From Rathayibacter sp. VKM Ac-2754 (lineage in GTDB: Bacteria > Actinomycetota > Actinomycetes > Actinomycetales > Microbacteriaceae), in contig NZ_WUCC01000002.1 in assembly GCF_009807095.1 (NCBI RefSeq), positions 124,001-188,000 of the forward strand: a stretch of DNA of 64,000 nucleotides. The letters are read 5' to 3'. The notes under the pieces are model-generated. The model was given only the letters and a program-made list of their open reading frames with translations. It made no database searches and was not told where the DNA came from. Every line of letters starts with the position of its first letter. Positions within the stretch are counted from its first letter, which is position 1. Below, piece by piece: positions 8,347 through 17,364 of this stretch. The translations under genes were made by a program, and so were the position numbers.

Positions 8347-9006
8347 TCAGCCGCGCAGGCCCAGCACGGGCAGCAGCTGGCTGAGGTCGAGGCCGTCGAC
8401 GACGAGGTCGGCGCGCTCGCGCACGACGGGCTTCGCGTTGAAGGCGACCGCGAGGGCTGCGACGGCCATCATCTCGAGGTCGTTCGCACCGTCTCCGATC
8501 GCGACGGTGCGGTGCAGTGGGACGCCCGACTCCGCCGCCCACTCCTGCAGCGCGGCGGCCTTCGCCGAGGCGTCGATGACGGGCCCGTCGACGCCACCGG
8601 TGAGGCGGCCGTCGCTGCTCGACAGCCGGTTGGCGCGGATGAAGTCGAGACCGAGCGCTCCGGCGACCGGGTCGAGGATCTCGTGGAAGCCGCCCGAGAC
8701 GACGCCGATCCGCCCGCCGGCCGCGTGGACGCCCTCGATGAGCTGCTCGACGCCGGGGGTGACGCGGACGTCGCCGCTGACGCCCGCGCACACCTCCATG
8801 CCGAGACCCTCGAGGGTGGCGACGCGCTCGCGGAGGCTCTCGCCGAAGTCGATCTCGCCGTGCATCGCCCGCTCGGTGACCGCGGCGACCTGCTCCTCGG
8901 AGCCCGCGTGAGCGGCGAGGAGCTCGATCACCTCGTCCTGCAGCAGGGTCGAGTCGGCGTCGAGGACGACGAGGAAGCGGGCGGGCGTCGTGAGGCGCTC
9001 ACTCAT
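8347..9006 (-). CDS. serB: Phosphoserine phosphatase SerB (HAD family)
   Basis: A 219-residue HAD phosphatase. The nucleophile motif DADSTLL (DxDST) is near residues 16-22, VVSGGF supplies the motif II Ser, and GDGANDLEMM is motif IV; KAAAL holds the motif III Lys. SerB removes phosphate from L-phosphoserine in the last step of serine synthesis. It lacks the N-terminal ACT-like extension of some SerB proteins, so this is the short form. The start MSERL at 9006 was chosen over upstream codons because the HAD motif then falls at the usual distance. Confidence 0.92.
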   Translation of the reverse strand: MSERLTTPARFLVVLDADSTLLQDEVIELLAAHAGSEEQVAAVTERAMHGEIDFGESLRERVATLEGLGMEVCAGVSGDVRVTPGVEQLIEGVHAAGGRIGVVSGGFHEILDPVAGALGLDFIRANRLSSSDGRLTGGVDGPVIDASAKAAALQEWAAESGVPLHRTVAIGDGANDLEMMAVAALAVAFNAKPVVRERADLVVDGLDLSQLLPVLGLRG

Positions 9007-9068
9007 GGACGGTCCGATCGATCGGTCCGCGGCGGGCGCGGGAAGACGCTGTGCAGCCCGCGGGGATG

Positions 9069-10328
9069 CTACGGGCGGACGACGACGCCCTTGCCGACGA
9101 CGGTGATGCCCGACTCGGTGACGGTGAACCCGCGCTCGCGGTCGTGGTCGTGATCCACTCCGACACGCGCTCCGGGTTCGACGACGACGTCCTTGTCGAG
9201 GATAGCGCGAGCCACCACGGCGTCCGGGCCGATGCGCACCTTGTCGAAGACGACGGAGTCGGCGACGGTCGCGTTCGACTCGATGTTCACCCACGGGCCG
9301 ATGACGCTGCGCTCGATGTGCGCTCCCGAGATGACGGTGCCGAGCGAGACGACCGAGTCGACGGTCGAGCCCATGTTGCCCTTGCCGTCGCGGACGATCT
9401 TCGCCGGCGGCGAGTTCAGCTGAGACGAGAAGATCGGCCACTTCTGGTTGTAGAGGTTGAAGATCGGCAGGGCCGAGATGAGGTCCTGGTGCGCCTCGTA
9501 GAAGGAGTCGATCGTCCCGACGTCGCGCCAGTAGTAGCGGTCGCGATCGGTCGAGCCGGGCACCTCGTTGAGCTTGAGGTCGTAGACGCCCGCCTCGCCG
9601 CGTGCGACGAAGTCGGGGATGATGTCGCCGCCCATGTCGTGATCGGAGGTGGAGAGCTCGCCGTCGCGGATCACCGCGTCGATCAGCGCGTCGGCGTCGA
9701 AGACGTAGTTGCCCATCGACGCGAGCACCTCGTGAGGCGAGTCGGCGAGGCCGATCGCGTCCTTGGGCTTCTCGAGGAACTCGGCGATCTTGGTCGGGAC
9801 GATGCCGTCGCCGGCCTCGTCTCCCGCGAGCTGGATGACTCCGAACTGGTCGGCGAGCTCGATCGGCTGACGGATCGCGGCGACGGTCGCCTTGGCGCCG
9901 GACGCGATGTGCGCCTCGATCATCTGCGAGAAGTCCATGCGGTACACGTGGTCGGCGCCGACCACGACGACGATGTCGGGCTTCTCGTCGCGGATCAGGT
10001 TGAGGCTCTGCAGGATCGCGTCGGCGGATCCGCTGAACCAGCGCTTGCCCAGGCGCTGCTGCGCGGGCACGGAGGCGACATAGGAGTTGAGCAGACCCGA
10101 CAGGCGCCAGGTCTGCGAGACGTGGCGGTCGAGCGAGTGCGACTTGTACTGGGTCAGCACGACGATCTGGGTGAGCCCCGAGTTGATGAGGTTCGACAGC
10201 GCGAAGTCGATGAGTCGGTACTGCCCGCCGAAGGGCACCGCGGGCTTGGCCCGATCGGCCGTGAGGGGCATGAGCCGCTTGCCCTCGCCGCCGGCGAGGA
10301 CGATGCCGAAAATCTTCTTTGACTGCAT
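9069..10328 (-). CDS. glgC: Glucose-1-phosphate adenylyltransferase GlgC
   Basis: A 419-residue ADP-glucose pyrophosphorylase. The nucleotidyltransferase signature [16 protein letters not shown] is at residues 8-23, with [15 protein letters not shown] and the C-terminal left-handed beta-helix containing [11 protein letters not shown]. It converts glucose-1-phosphate and ATP to ADP-glucose for glycogen or maltose-1-phosphate synthesis. It is divergent from glgA. A TACTGT -10 on the minus strand (10335-10340) lies 6 nt before ATG, so a leaderless mRNA is predicted. Confidence 0.96.
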   Translation of the reverse strand: MQSKKIFGIVLAGGEGKRLMPLTADRAKPAVPFGGQYRLIDFALSNLINSGLTQIVVLTQYKSHSLDRHVSQTWRLSGLLNSYVASVPAQQRLGKRWFSGSADAILQSLNLIRDEKPDIVVVVGADHVYRMDFSQMIEAHIASGAKATVAAIRQPIELADQFGVIQLAGDEAGDGIVPTKIAEFLEKPKDAIGLADSPHEVLASMGNYVFDADALIDAVIRDGELSTSDHDMGGDIIPDFVARGEAGVYDLKLNEVPGSTDRDRYYWRDVGTIDSFYEAHQDLISALPIFNLYNQKWPIFSSQLNSPPAKIVRDGKGNMGSTVDSVVSLGTVISGAHIERSVIGPWVNIESNATVADSVVFDKVRIGPDAVVARAILDKDVVVEPGARVGVDHDHDRERGFTVTESGITVVGKGVVVRP

Positions 10329-10334
10329 GGCTCC

Positions 10335-10399
10335 ACAGTAGAGGTGCCGGACGCCGGTGCGAACCCGGGTGTCAGCCGAGACGTGCGCTGTACTACGGT
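10335..10399. promoter_or_regulatory. Divergent leaderless promoters of glgC and glgA
   Basis: On the minus strand TACTGT (10335-10340) precedes the glgC ATG by 6 nt. On the plus strand TACGGT (10394-10399) precedes the glgA GTG by 6 nt. The two -10 boxes are about 55 bp apart, so their -35 regions share the intervening DNA and the genes could be co-regulated. No operator motif was identified. Confidence 0.6.
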
Positions 10400-10405
10400 T
10401 CGGGT

Positions 10406-11587
10406 GTGCGAGTCGATCTGCTGACCAAGGAATATCCGCCCGAGGTGTACGGGGGAGCCGGTGTCCACGTGGCCGAGCTCACCAAGGCGCTGCGCACCGA
10501 CATCGATGTCGTGGTGCGCTGCTTCGGTGCGCCGCGCGAGGAGCCGGGGGCGTTCGCCTACCCGGTGCCCGCTGAGCTCGCTGCCGCCAACGGCGCGCTG
10601 CAGACCCTCGGCGTCGATCTGCAGATCGCGCAGGACACCGCCGGCGCCGACCTGGTTCACTCCCACACCTGGTACGCCAACGCGGCCGGCCGTCTCTCGC
10701 AGCTGCTGCACGGCATCCCGCACGTGGTCTCGGCGCACAGCCTCGAGCCGCTGCGTCCGTGGAAGGCCGAGCAGCTCGGCGGCGGCTACCGCGTGTCGAG
10801 CTGGATCGAGCGCGAGTCGTACGAGAGCGCCGACGCCGTCATCGCGGTCTCGGGCGGCATGCGGAACGACATCCTCCGCTCCTACCCGGCACTCGACCCC
10901 GCGAAGGTGCACGTCGTCTACAACGGCATCGACCTCGACGCGTGGCACCCCGTCGACGACGAGGCCGTGCTGCACGAGCTGGGGATCGATCCGTCGCGCC
11001 CCTCCGTCGTCTTCGTCGGTCGCATCACCCGGCAGAAGGGCCTGCCCTACCTCCTCCGGGCGGCGGCGACCCTGCCCCCCGAGGTGCAGCTCGTGCTCTG
11101 CGCAGGCGCCCCCGACACCCCCGAGATCATGGCCGAGGTCACCGCCCTGGTCCGCGGGCTGCAGGAGGAGCGCACCGGCGTCGTCTGGATCGACCGCCAC
11201 CTGCCGCGCCACCAGCTGTCGGCGGTCCTGACCGCCGCGACCACCTTCGTCTGCCCGTCGATCTACGAACCGCTGGGCATCGTGAACCTCGAGGCGATGG
11301 CCTGCGGTGCCGCCGTCGTCGGCACCGCCACCGGAGGCATCCCGGAGGTCGTCGTCGACGGCGTCACCGGGCGGCTCGTTCCAATCGAGCAGGTCACGGA
11401 CGGCACGGGCACCCCGGTCGATCCCGATCGCTACGTGGCCGACCTCGCCGAGGCCCTCGCCGAGGTCGTCGCCGACCCCGCGGCGGCGAAGCGGATGGGC
11501 GCCGCCGGCCGCGAGCGCGCGCAGAGCGACTTCAGCTGGACACAGATCGCGAGGGACACCCGCGCGATCTACGACTCGCTCGTCTGA
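10406..11587 (+). CDS. glgA: GT4-family glycogen synthase / maltose-1-phosphate synthase (GlgA/GlgM type)
   Basis: A 393-residue retaining GT4 glycosyltransferase using ADP-glucose. Visible features are [14 protein letters not shown] at the N-terminus, the donor-site segment [10 protein letters not shown], and the E-x7-E motif in [14 protein letters not shown]. In actinobacteria this protein is labelled GlgA or GlgM and may make glycogen or alpha-maltose-1-phosphate for the GlgE route; no glgE is in this window. GTG at 10406 follows TACGGT by 6 nt, whereas the in-frame region upstream belongs to the promoter. Confidence 0.9.
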   Translation: MRVDLLTKEYPPEVYGGAGVHVAELTKALRTDIDVVVRCFGAPREEPGAFAYPVPAELAAANGALQTLGVDLQIAQDTAGADLVHSHTWYANAAGRLSQLLHGIPHVVSAHSLEPLRPWKAEQLGGGYRVSSWIERESYESADAVIAVSGGMRNDILRSYPALDPAKVHVVYNGIDLDAWHPVDDEAVLHELGIDPSRPSVVFVGRITRQKGLPYLLRAAATLPPEVQLVLCAGAPDTPEIMAEVTALVRGLQEERTGVVWIDRHLPRHQLSAVLTAATTFVCPSIYEPLGIVNLEAMACGAAVVGTATGGIPEVVVDGVTGRLVPIEQVTDGTGTPVDPDRYVADLAEALAEVVADPAAAKRMGAAGRERAQSDFSWTQIARDTRAIYDSLV

Positions 11588-11619
11588 CCGGCTGCGCTCC
11601 TCCGCCTAGGATTGGCGGT

Positions 11620-12402
11620 ATGCCCAGTGTTGTCTCGTTCGTCGATGTGTCCTTCGTCCGGAACGGCAAGCGGATCCTCGACCGCGTCGAGTGGGCCGTC
11701 GCCGAGGAGGACCGCTGGGTGATCCTCGGGCCCAACGGCGCCGGGAAGACCTCGATCCTCCAGATCGCCGCGGCCCAGAACTACCCGTCGACCGGGCAGG
11801 CGCACCTCCTCGAGGAGACGCTAGGCCGCGTCGACGTCTTCGAGCTGCGCCCCCGGATCGGCTACGCCTCGACCGCCATGGCGCGTCGCCTGCCCGCGGG
11901 CGAGACTGTCCTCGACGTCGTGATGACCGCCGCCTACGCCGTCACCGGCCGCTGGAACGAGGGTTACGACGAGATCGATGAGCGCCGCGCCCGCCGCGTT
12001 CTCACCGAGTGGAAGCTCGACCACCTCGCCGACCGCACCTTCGGCACCCTCTCGGACGGCGAGCAGAAGCGCGTCCAGATCGCCCGCGCGATCATGACCG
12101 ACCCGGAGCTGCTCCTGCTCGACGAGCCGGCCGCGAGCCTCGACCTCGGTGCGCGCGAGGAGCTCGTGCAGCTGCTCAGCGGCTTCGCGAAGGACCCGGC
12201 GTCGCCGGCCATCGTGATGGTGACCCACCACGTCGAGGAGATCCCCGACGGCTTCACGCACGCCCTCCTGCTGCGCGACGGCGCCGTGGTGGCGGCGGGC
12301 CCGCTCGACGAGGCCCTCACGGAGGCGACACTCGCCGAGACCTTCGGGCTCGACATCGCGCTCAGCCGCGAGAACGGGCGCTACTCGGCTCGAGCGCGCT
12401 GA
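11620..12402 (+). CDS. Stand-alone ABC transporter ATP-binding protein
   Basis: A 260-residue ABC ATPase: Walker A GPNGAGKTS near residue 38, an unusual signature LSDGEQKRVQIAR, Walker B LLLDEPAASLD and a switch His in VTHHVEE. The SDGEQ form and the absence of a permease gene nearby resemble ModF/YlmA-type cytosolic ABC proteins, whose role is unclear. TAGGAT at 11607-11612 lies 7 nt before ATG, fitting a leaderless transcript separate from glgA. Confidence 0.85.
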   Translation: MPSVVSFVDVSFVRNGKRILDRVEWAVAEEDRWVILGPNGAGKTSILQIAAAQNYPSTGQAHLLEETLGRVDVFELRPRIGYASTAMARRLPAGETVLDVVMTAAYAVTGRWNEGYDEIDERRARRVLTEWKLDHLADRTFGTLSDGEQKRVQIARAIMTDPELLLLDEPAASLDLGAREELVQLLSGFAKDPASPAIVMVTHHVEEIPDGFTHALLLRDGAVVAAGPLDEALTEATLAETFGLDIALSRENGRYSARAR

Positions 12403-12555
12403 CGAACCGGGCCGCGGCGCTCCTTCTCGCTCCGCGGCGGATCTGGTAGCCTCGGTAGCTGGTTCGGGCCCCGTTCGCGGCGTGCCCACCACCACTCCAC
12501 CCGTTCCCGTCGACGACAGGTGCGGTTCAGGACCACTCAGCGACAGGAAACGACC

Positions 12556-12804
12556 ATGAAGACCGACATCCACCCCGTGTACGAGGCCATCGTCTTCCGC
12601 GACCTCGCGTCCGGTGAGACCTTCCTCACCCGTTCGACGGCGAAGAGCAGCAAGACCATCGAGCTCGACGGAGTGACCTACCCCGTCATCGACGTCGAGA
12701 TCTCGTCGGCCTCGCACCCGTTCTACACGGGCAAGCAGCGCATCATGGACTCGGCCGGCCGCGTCGAGAAGTTCAACAGCCGCTACAAGAACTTCGGCAA
12801 GTAG
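12556..12804 (+). CDS. rpmE2: 50S ribosomal protein L31 type B
   Basis: An 82-residue type B L31, with [14 protein letters not shown] at the N-terminus and SRYKNFGK at the C-terminus. It lacks the CxxC zinc ligands of type A L31, so it can replace the zinc-binding form when zinc is scarce. A TAGCCT -10 at 12447-12452 predicts a leader of about 97 nt, and AGGAAACG before the ATG is a plausible ribosome site. I saw no clear Zur box. A hairpin terminator follows 11 nt after the stop. Confidence 0.95.
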   Translation: MKTDIHPVYEAIVFRDLASGETFLTRSTAKSSKTIELDGVTYPVIDVEISSASHPFYTGKQRIMDSAGRVEKFNSRYKNFGK

Positions 12805-12814
12805 GACGCTCCTC

Positions 12815-12850
12815 CGAAGGGCCCTCGACCTCGCGGTCGGGGGCCCTTCG
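12815..12850 (+). terminator. Hairpin terminator after rpmE2
   Basis: Two 16-nt arms (12815-12830 and 12835-12850) pair around a 4-nt loop, with a single wobble position. It lies 11 nt after the rpmE2 stop. Confidence 0.8.
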
Positions 12851-12865
12851 TCGTTGTCCCCTCCC

Positions 12866-12993
12866 TGCTGATCGAGCCCGCAGCCCGCGCAGCGGGCCTA
12901 TCGAGATCCACGTCCGTCAGAGGGGCGGACAGACGCTTGATCTGCTGACGCTGGTGGGTCTCGATACGCCCCTGCGGGGCTACTCGACCAGCA
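12866..12993. repeat. Two inverted copies of an interspersed intergenic repeat
   Basis: The copy at 12953-12993 reads TCTCGATA, then a GC-rich hairpin, then CTACTCGACCAGCA. The copy at 12866-12909 is the degenerate reverse complement (TGCTGATCGAG...CTATCGAGA). About 43 bp separate them, including a small inverted repeat (GTCCG...CGGAC). From memory, repeats of this kind are scattered through intergenic regions of Microbacteriaceae genomes; the function is unknown. Confidence 0.7.
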
Positions 12994-13086
12994 AGGAGTG
13001 GCGGCCGGCGCCGACTTCTCTGCAATGCAGGCATGTCGCGCGAGGCGGGCGTTCCGGTGGGGGAGAGGGTGCGGTAGCGTCCGGGC

Positions 13087-13659
13087 ATGGTGTCCTGGGC
13101 CGACAAGCCGATCCTGCCGTTCGTCACGGCCGAGGAGTGGGACGCGTACCTGAGCGGGGAACCGGATCCGGGCGGTGTGCGGCTGAAGATGCGCAAGAAG
13201 GCGGCCGTCGATCCGGGGATCACCTACGCGGAGGCGCTCGACGTCGCGCTCTGTCACGGCTGGATCGACGGCCAGGCGGGTGCGTTCGACGACCAGTTCA
13301 GCCTGCAGGCCTTCACGCCGCGCCGGCGCGCGAGCCCCTGGTCGAAGGTGAACCAGGAGCACGTCGCGCGCCTCATCGAGGAGGGGCGGATGCGTCCGGC
13401 GGGTCACGCCGAGATCGAGCGCGCGAAGGCGGACGGCCGGTGGGACGCCGCGTACCGTCAGAAGGGCGCGGAGGTGCCCGCCGACTTCCAGCGGGCGATC
13501 GACGCGGATCCGGCCGCCAAGGCCTTCTTCGAGACCGTGACGGGTCAGAAGCGGTTCGCGTTCCTGTTCCGGATCCAGCAGCTGAAGCGACCCGAGTCGC
13601 GCGCGAAGCGGATCGCGGAGTACGTCGCCCTCCTCGCCGAGGGGCGCACGCTGACATAG
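13087..13659 (+). CDS. YdeI/OmpD-associated family protein
   Basis: A 190-residue soluble protein with the YdeI-type blocks LPFVTAEEWDAYL, ALCHGWIDGQ, FTPRRRASPWSKVN and, near the C-terminus, IQQLKRPESRAKRIAEYV. The family is widespread and has been linked to stress resistance in some bacteria, but the molecular activity is unknown. The start is supported by TAGCGT at 13075-13080, exactly 6 nt before the ATG. It stands alone between the interspersed repeat and a convergent exonuclease gene. Confidence 0.85.
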   Translation: MVSWADKPILPFVTAEEWDAYLSGEPDPGGVRLKMRKKAAVDPGITYAEALDVALCHGWIDGQAGAFDDQFSLQAFTPRRRASPWSKVNQEHVARLIEEGRMRPAGHAEIERAKADGRWDAAYRQKGAEVPADFQRAIDADPAAKAFFETVTGQKRFAFLFRIQQLKRPESRAKRIAEYVALLAEGRTLT

Positions 13660-13669
13660 GCCGCCCGCC

Positions 13670-14521
13670 TCAGTGCCGGACGGGCCACCCTCCGTCGGCG
13701 ACGAAGCCCTCGTCGCGGACGCGCCGCATGTACTCCTGGAACGACTCGGCCTGCGTGCGGCACCAGTCGACCTGCAGGGCGTGCAGCGCGCGCGCGTCGC
13801 CCCCCAGCTCGTCGGCGTAGGCGCGGCCGAGGGCCTGCGCGAGGCGCCCGGCGGCGACGGCGTCTGCTCCGGCGTCGTGAGCGTCGGTGAGGGCGACTCC
13901 GTAGTGCTCGGCGGCGGCGACCAGGGTGCGCTTGCCCTTGCGGTAGCGGTCGAGCGCCTTGTCGATGACGAGGGGATCGATCACCGGGCTCGGGTCGAGC
14001 AGGACCGGGACGCCCCAGCGGCGCGACTCGTGGGCGAGGAGCGACAGATCGTACGGCGCGTTGTAGACGACGACGGGGATCTCGCGCTCGAGGAGCGAGC
14101 GGAGCGCCTCCGAGATCTCGGCCACCACCTCGCCGGCCGGACGACCGTGGGCGCGGGCGTGCTCGGTGCTGATCCCGTGCACGGCGCTCGCGCCCTCGGG
14201 GATATCGACGCCGGGGTCGGCGAGCCAGGTCATCGCCTCGACGGGGGTTCCGGAGGCGTCGATCACGCCGACGTGCGCCGTGACGATGCGACTCGTGCGC
14301 ACGTCGATCCCGGTGGTCTCGAGATCGAAGACGGCGAGCTCGTCGAACCAGCGCGGGGCCGCCGTCTCGGGCACCGAGGTGCCCCCGAGCGTGCGGCCGA
14401 AGCCGGGGCTCAGCTCGACGCCGTACGCCCCGCCCTCCGATGCTCGGTGCGAGGGGGACAGCTCGCCGCCCGGCTCGAGATCGAACAGCGTCGCGTCGGT
14501 GCCTGTCTCGGTGATGCTCAC
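13670..14521 (-). CDS. DnaQ-like 3'-5' exonuclease domain protein
   Basis: A 283-residue DEDD-type exonuclease. Motif Exo I is FDLETTG near residue 66, Exo II is YNAPYDLSLL, and the Exo III region is TDAHDAGADAVAAGRL, containing the HxAxxD arrangement of DEDDh enzymes. An N-terminal ~55-residue extension is low in predicted structure. It may act in DNA repair or as a proofreading-like nuclease; stand-alone homologues are common in actinobacteria. The GTG at 14521 has TACTCT on the minus strand (14528-14533) 6 nt upstream, predicting a leaderless mRNA. Confidence 0.85.
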   Translation of the reverse strand: MSITETGTDATLFDLEPGGELSPSHRASEGGAYGVELSPGFGRTLGGTSVPETAAPRWFDELAVFDLETTGIDVRTSRIVTAHVGVIDASGTPVEAMTWLADPGVDIPEGASAVHGISTEHARAHGRPAGEVVAEISEALRSLLEREIPVVVYNAPYDLSLLAHESRRWGVPVLLDPSPVIDPLVIDKALDRYRKGKRTLVAAAEHYGVALTDAHDAGADAVAAGRLAQALGRAYADELGGDARALHALQVDWCRTQAESFQEYMRRVRDEGFVADGGWPVRH

Positions 14522-14534
14522 TCGACCAGAGTAG

Positions 14535-14566
14535 GCGGGGCCTCCGACATCGTCAGGAGGCCCCGC
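14535..14566 (-). terminator. Hairpin terminator of treS
   Basis: Eleven-base perfect arms (14535-14545 and 14556-14566) flank a 10-nt loop, 19 nt beyond the treS stop in the direction of transcription. The left arm overlaps the upstream edge of the exonuclease promoter. Confidence 0.7.
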
Positions 14567-14584
14567 GGCGTGCTGCCGACCGGG

Positions 14585-16297
14585 TCAGCGGGCCGCCGCT
14601 TTCGTGACGTGCAGCCAGAAGAAGCCCTGCGTCCCGAGGGTCATCGTGAGCGCGCCGTCGTCCGAGAAGCCGGGGAAGCGTCCGCCGCCGAAGAGGTCGG
14701 TGAGCGTCGATCCGCCGTTCTCGGGGTCGGTGATCGTCACCGAGACCGGGTTGTGGTTGAAGCTGAAGACGCACAGCACGTCCTCCGGCTGGTCGCCCAT
14801 CGCGCTGCCGGAGCCGGCGTACTCGCGGACGAACGCCAGCACGGACTCGTGGTCGGTCTCGAGGACGCGCATCGAGCCCAGCCCGAAGGCGGGGTGGCCG
14901 CGGCGCACGTGCAGCACGTTGCGCATCCAGTGCAGGAGCGAGCGCGATTGGGCGAGCTGCGCCTCCACGTTGACCTGGTTGTAGTGGTAGACGAGCGACT
15001 GCACGACCGGCTGCACGAGCTTGCCCGGGTCGGCCGCCGAGAAGCCGGCGTTCCGGTCGGGCGTCCACTGCATCGGCGTGCGGGAGGCGTCGCGGTCGTT
15101 GAGCCAGATGTTGTCGCCCATCCCGATCTCGTCGCCGTAGTAGAGGAACGGGCTGCCGGCGAGGGAGAACAGGAGGGCGTTGATCAGCTCGAGCTCGGCG
15201 CGCGAGTTGTCGAGCAGGGGAGCCAGGCGGCGCCGGATGCCGATGTTGGAGCGCATCCGCGGGTCGTAGGCGTACCAGCCGTACATCGCCTGCCGGTACT
15301 CCTCCGAGACCATCTCGAGCGTCAGCTCGTCGTGGTTGCGGAGGAAGACGCCCCACGCCGCTCCGGAGGGGATGTCGAAGGTCTCGGAGAGCACCTTCTT
15401 GAGCTCGTTCGCCGTCTGCGCGCGCAGCGAGTAGAAGATCCGGGGCATGACGGGGAAGTCGAAGGCCATGTGGCACTCCGGCTCCTCCTCGGTGCCGAAG
15501 AACGCGGCGACCTCGCGCGGCCACTGGTTCGCCTCCGCGATGAGGATGCGGCCGGGGTAGTCGCGGTCGACCATCGTGCGCAGGTTCTTGATGAAGTCGT
15601 GGGTCGGCGGCTCACCCTCTCCGTTGCCCTCGTCGGACTCGTAGAGGTAGGGGATCGCGTCGAGCCGGATGCCGTCGACGCCGAGGTCGAGCCAGAACTT
15701 GACGATGTCGTGGATCGCCTCGTGCACGGCCGGATTCTCGAAGTTGAGGTCGGGCTGGTGCGAGAAGAAGCGGTGGAAGTAGAACTGGCGCCGCTCGGAG
15801 TCGAAGGCCCAGTTCGAGTCCTCGGTGTCGACGAAGATGATGCGGATGTCGGGGTAGCGCTCGTCGGTGTCGTTCCAGACGTAGAAGTCGCCGTAGGGGC
15901 CCTCGGGGTCGGACCGCGACTGCTGGAACCATTCGTGCTGGTCGCTGGTGTGGTTCAGCGGGAAGTCCATCACGATGCGCATGTTGCGCTCGTGCGCCTT
16001 GCGCACCAGGTCGCGGAAGTCCTCCATCGTGCCGAACTCGGGCAGGATCGCCTTGAAGTCGGAGACGTCGTAGCCGCCGTCGCGCAGCGGCGACATGTAG
16101 AACGGCGGGAGCCAGAGGGCGTCGATCCCGAGCCACTGCAGGTAGTCGAGCTTCGACGCGAGTCCGTTGATGTCGCCGGCACCGTCTCCGTTCGAGTCGA
16201 CGTACGTGCGGATCATCACCTCGTAGAACACCGCCCTGCGGTACCACTGCGGGTCGAGGGCGAGTCCTGGGAGTTGGATCGGCGACGTGAAGCTCAC
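14585..16297 (-). CDS. treS: Trehalose synthase TreS (maltose alpha-D-glucosyltransferase)
   Basis: A 570-residue GH13 enzyme that interconverts maltose and trehalose. GH13 motifs are visible: DFPLNHTSD, the nucleophile Asp in DGIRLDAIPYLYE, the acid/base Glu in IAEANQWP and the transition-state Asp in LRNHDELT. YRRAVFYEVMIRTY is the usual TreS opening. There is no fused maltokinase domain. The GTG at 16297 has an excellent AGAAGGAG ribosome site. With treY/treZ it gives the cell two routes to trehalose. Confidence 0.95.
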   Translation of the reverse strand: MSFTSPIQLPGLALDPQWYRRAVFYEVMIRTYVDSNGDGAGDINGLASKLDYLQWLGIDALWLPPFYMSPLRDGGYDVSDFKAILPEFGTMEDFRDLVRKAHERNMRIVMDFPLNHTSDQHEWFQQSRSDPEGPYGDFYVWNDTDERYPDIRIIFVDTEDSNWAFDSERRQFYFHRFFSHQPDLNFENPAVHEAIHDIVKFWLDLGVDGIRLDAIPYLYESDEGNGEGEPPTHDFIKNLRTMVDRDYPGRILIAEANQWPREVAAFFGTEEEPECHMAFDFPVMPRIFYSLRAQTANELKKVLSETFDIPSGAAWGVFLRNHDELTLEMVSEEYRQAMYGWYAYDPRMRSNIGIRRRLAPLLDNSRAELELINALLFSLAGSPFLYYGDEIGMGDNIWLNDRDASRTPMQWTPDRNAGFSAADPGKLVQPVVQSLVYHYNQVNVEAQLAQSRSLLHWMRNVLHVRRGHPAFGLGSMRVLETDHESVLAFVREYAGSGSAMGDQPEDVLCVFSFNHNPVSVTITDPENGGSTLTDLFGGGRFPGFSDDGALTMTLGTQGFFWLHVTKAAAR

Positions 16298-16452
16298 GGT
16301 GCTCCTTCTGCTGCGCCCTGAGCGGATGAGGGTCAGGGGGACGGGGCGGTGCGACGCGGTGAAAGCGCGTCCTCATGTTCTCGGCTGGGATCGGGTGAGG
16401 CAAGGCGTTGCGGCCAGAAGTTCACCGGGCGGTGCCTACGATGGGGAACGCC

Positions 16453-17364
16453 ATGACCACTGCCTCACCCTATGCGGACGACCTCGCACGACTCGCCATC
16501 GGCGAGGGTGTCGTGAGCGTCTCCGGGGCCCCCACCGCCTACTGGACCTACGGCTCGGCGTCGGCGGGCACCGTGCTCGTGCTGGTGCACGGCTTCCGCG
16601 GCGAGCACCACGGGCTCGAGCCCGTCGTCGCGCGGCTGCTGGCCGGGGGAGCGGACGTCAGGGTGATCGCACCCGACCTGCCGGGGTTCGGCGCATCACC
16701 GCCGATGATCGACCGTGCGCACGACGTCGAGGGCTACGCCGCATGGCTCGGAGAGTTCCTCGAGGCCCTGGGCGTGCGGGGGAGCGCGGTCGTGCTCGGG
16801 CACTCCTTCGGCTCGATCGTCGCCGCCGCCGCGGTCGCGGGCGGGCTGCCGACGCCCCTCCTGGTGCTCGTGAACCCGATCGCGGCGCCCGCGCTGGCCG
16901 GCCCGCGCGGAGTCCTCACGCGACTCGCCGTGCTCTACTACCGCCTCGGGGCGGTGCTGCCCCGCCCCCTCGGCTTCGCCCTGCTGCGCGACCCGCGGAT
17001 CGTCCGCGTGATGAGCCTCTCGATGGTGAAGACGAAGGAGCCGGCGCTCCGGCGGTTCGTCCACGATCAGCACGACCGCTACTTCAGTGCGTTCGCGTCC
17101 CGCGACACGGTCCTGGAGGCGTTCCGCGCCTCGGTCTCGCACGACGTCGGCGAGTACGCGCGCGACATCACCGTGCCGACGCAGCTGATCGCCGCCGCGC
17201 AGGACGACATCACCCCGCTCCCGGCCCAGTACCGCCTCCTGGAGGCGCTGCCGCACGGGCGCCTGCACGTGATCGACGGAGTGGGCCACCTGATCCACTA
17301 CGAGACGCCGGACGAGGCCGCCGCAGTGCTGCGCCGAGCCCTCGAGGAAGGGATCGACCGATGA
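16453..17364 (+). CDS. Alpha/beta-fold hydrolase
   Basis: A 303-residue alpha/beta hydrolase. The oxyanion region is VHGFRGEHHG, the nucleophile elbow is LGHSFGS (Ser near residue 116), and the catalytic Asp and His are probably in AAQDDITP and GVGHLIHYE. The substrate is unknown. TACGAT at 16437-16442 lies 10 nt before ATG; the in-frame ATG at 16441 overlaps that -10, so MTTAS is preferred. The stop overlaps the next ATG (ATGA), coupling it to a glycosyltransferase, which suggests a shared envelope or lipid role. Confidence 0.8.
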   Translation: MTTASPYADDLARLAIGEGVVSVSGAPTAYWTYGSASAGTVLVLVHGFRGEHHGLEPVVARLLAGGADVRVIAPDLPGFGASPPMIDRAHDVEGYAAWLGEFLEALGVRGSAVVLGHSFGSIVAAAAVAGGLPTPLLVLVNPIAAPALAGPRGVLTRLAVLYYRLGAVLPRPLGFALLRDPRIVRVMSLSMVKTKEPALRRFVHDQHDRYFSAFASRDTVLEAFRASVSHDVGEYARDITVPTQLIAAAQDDITPLPAQYRLLEALPHGRLHVIDGVGHLIHYETPDEAAAVLRRALEEGIDR

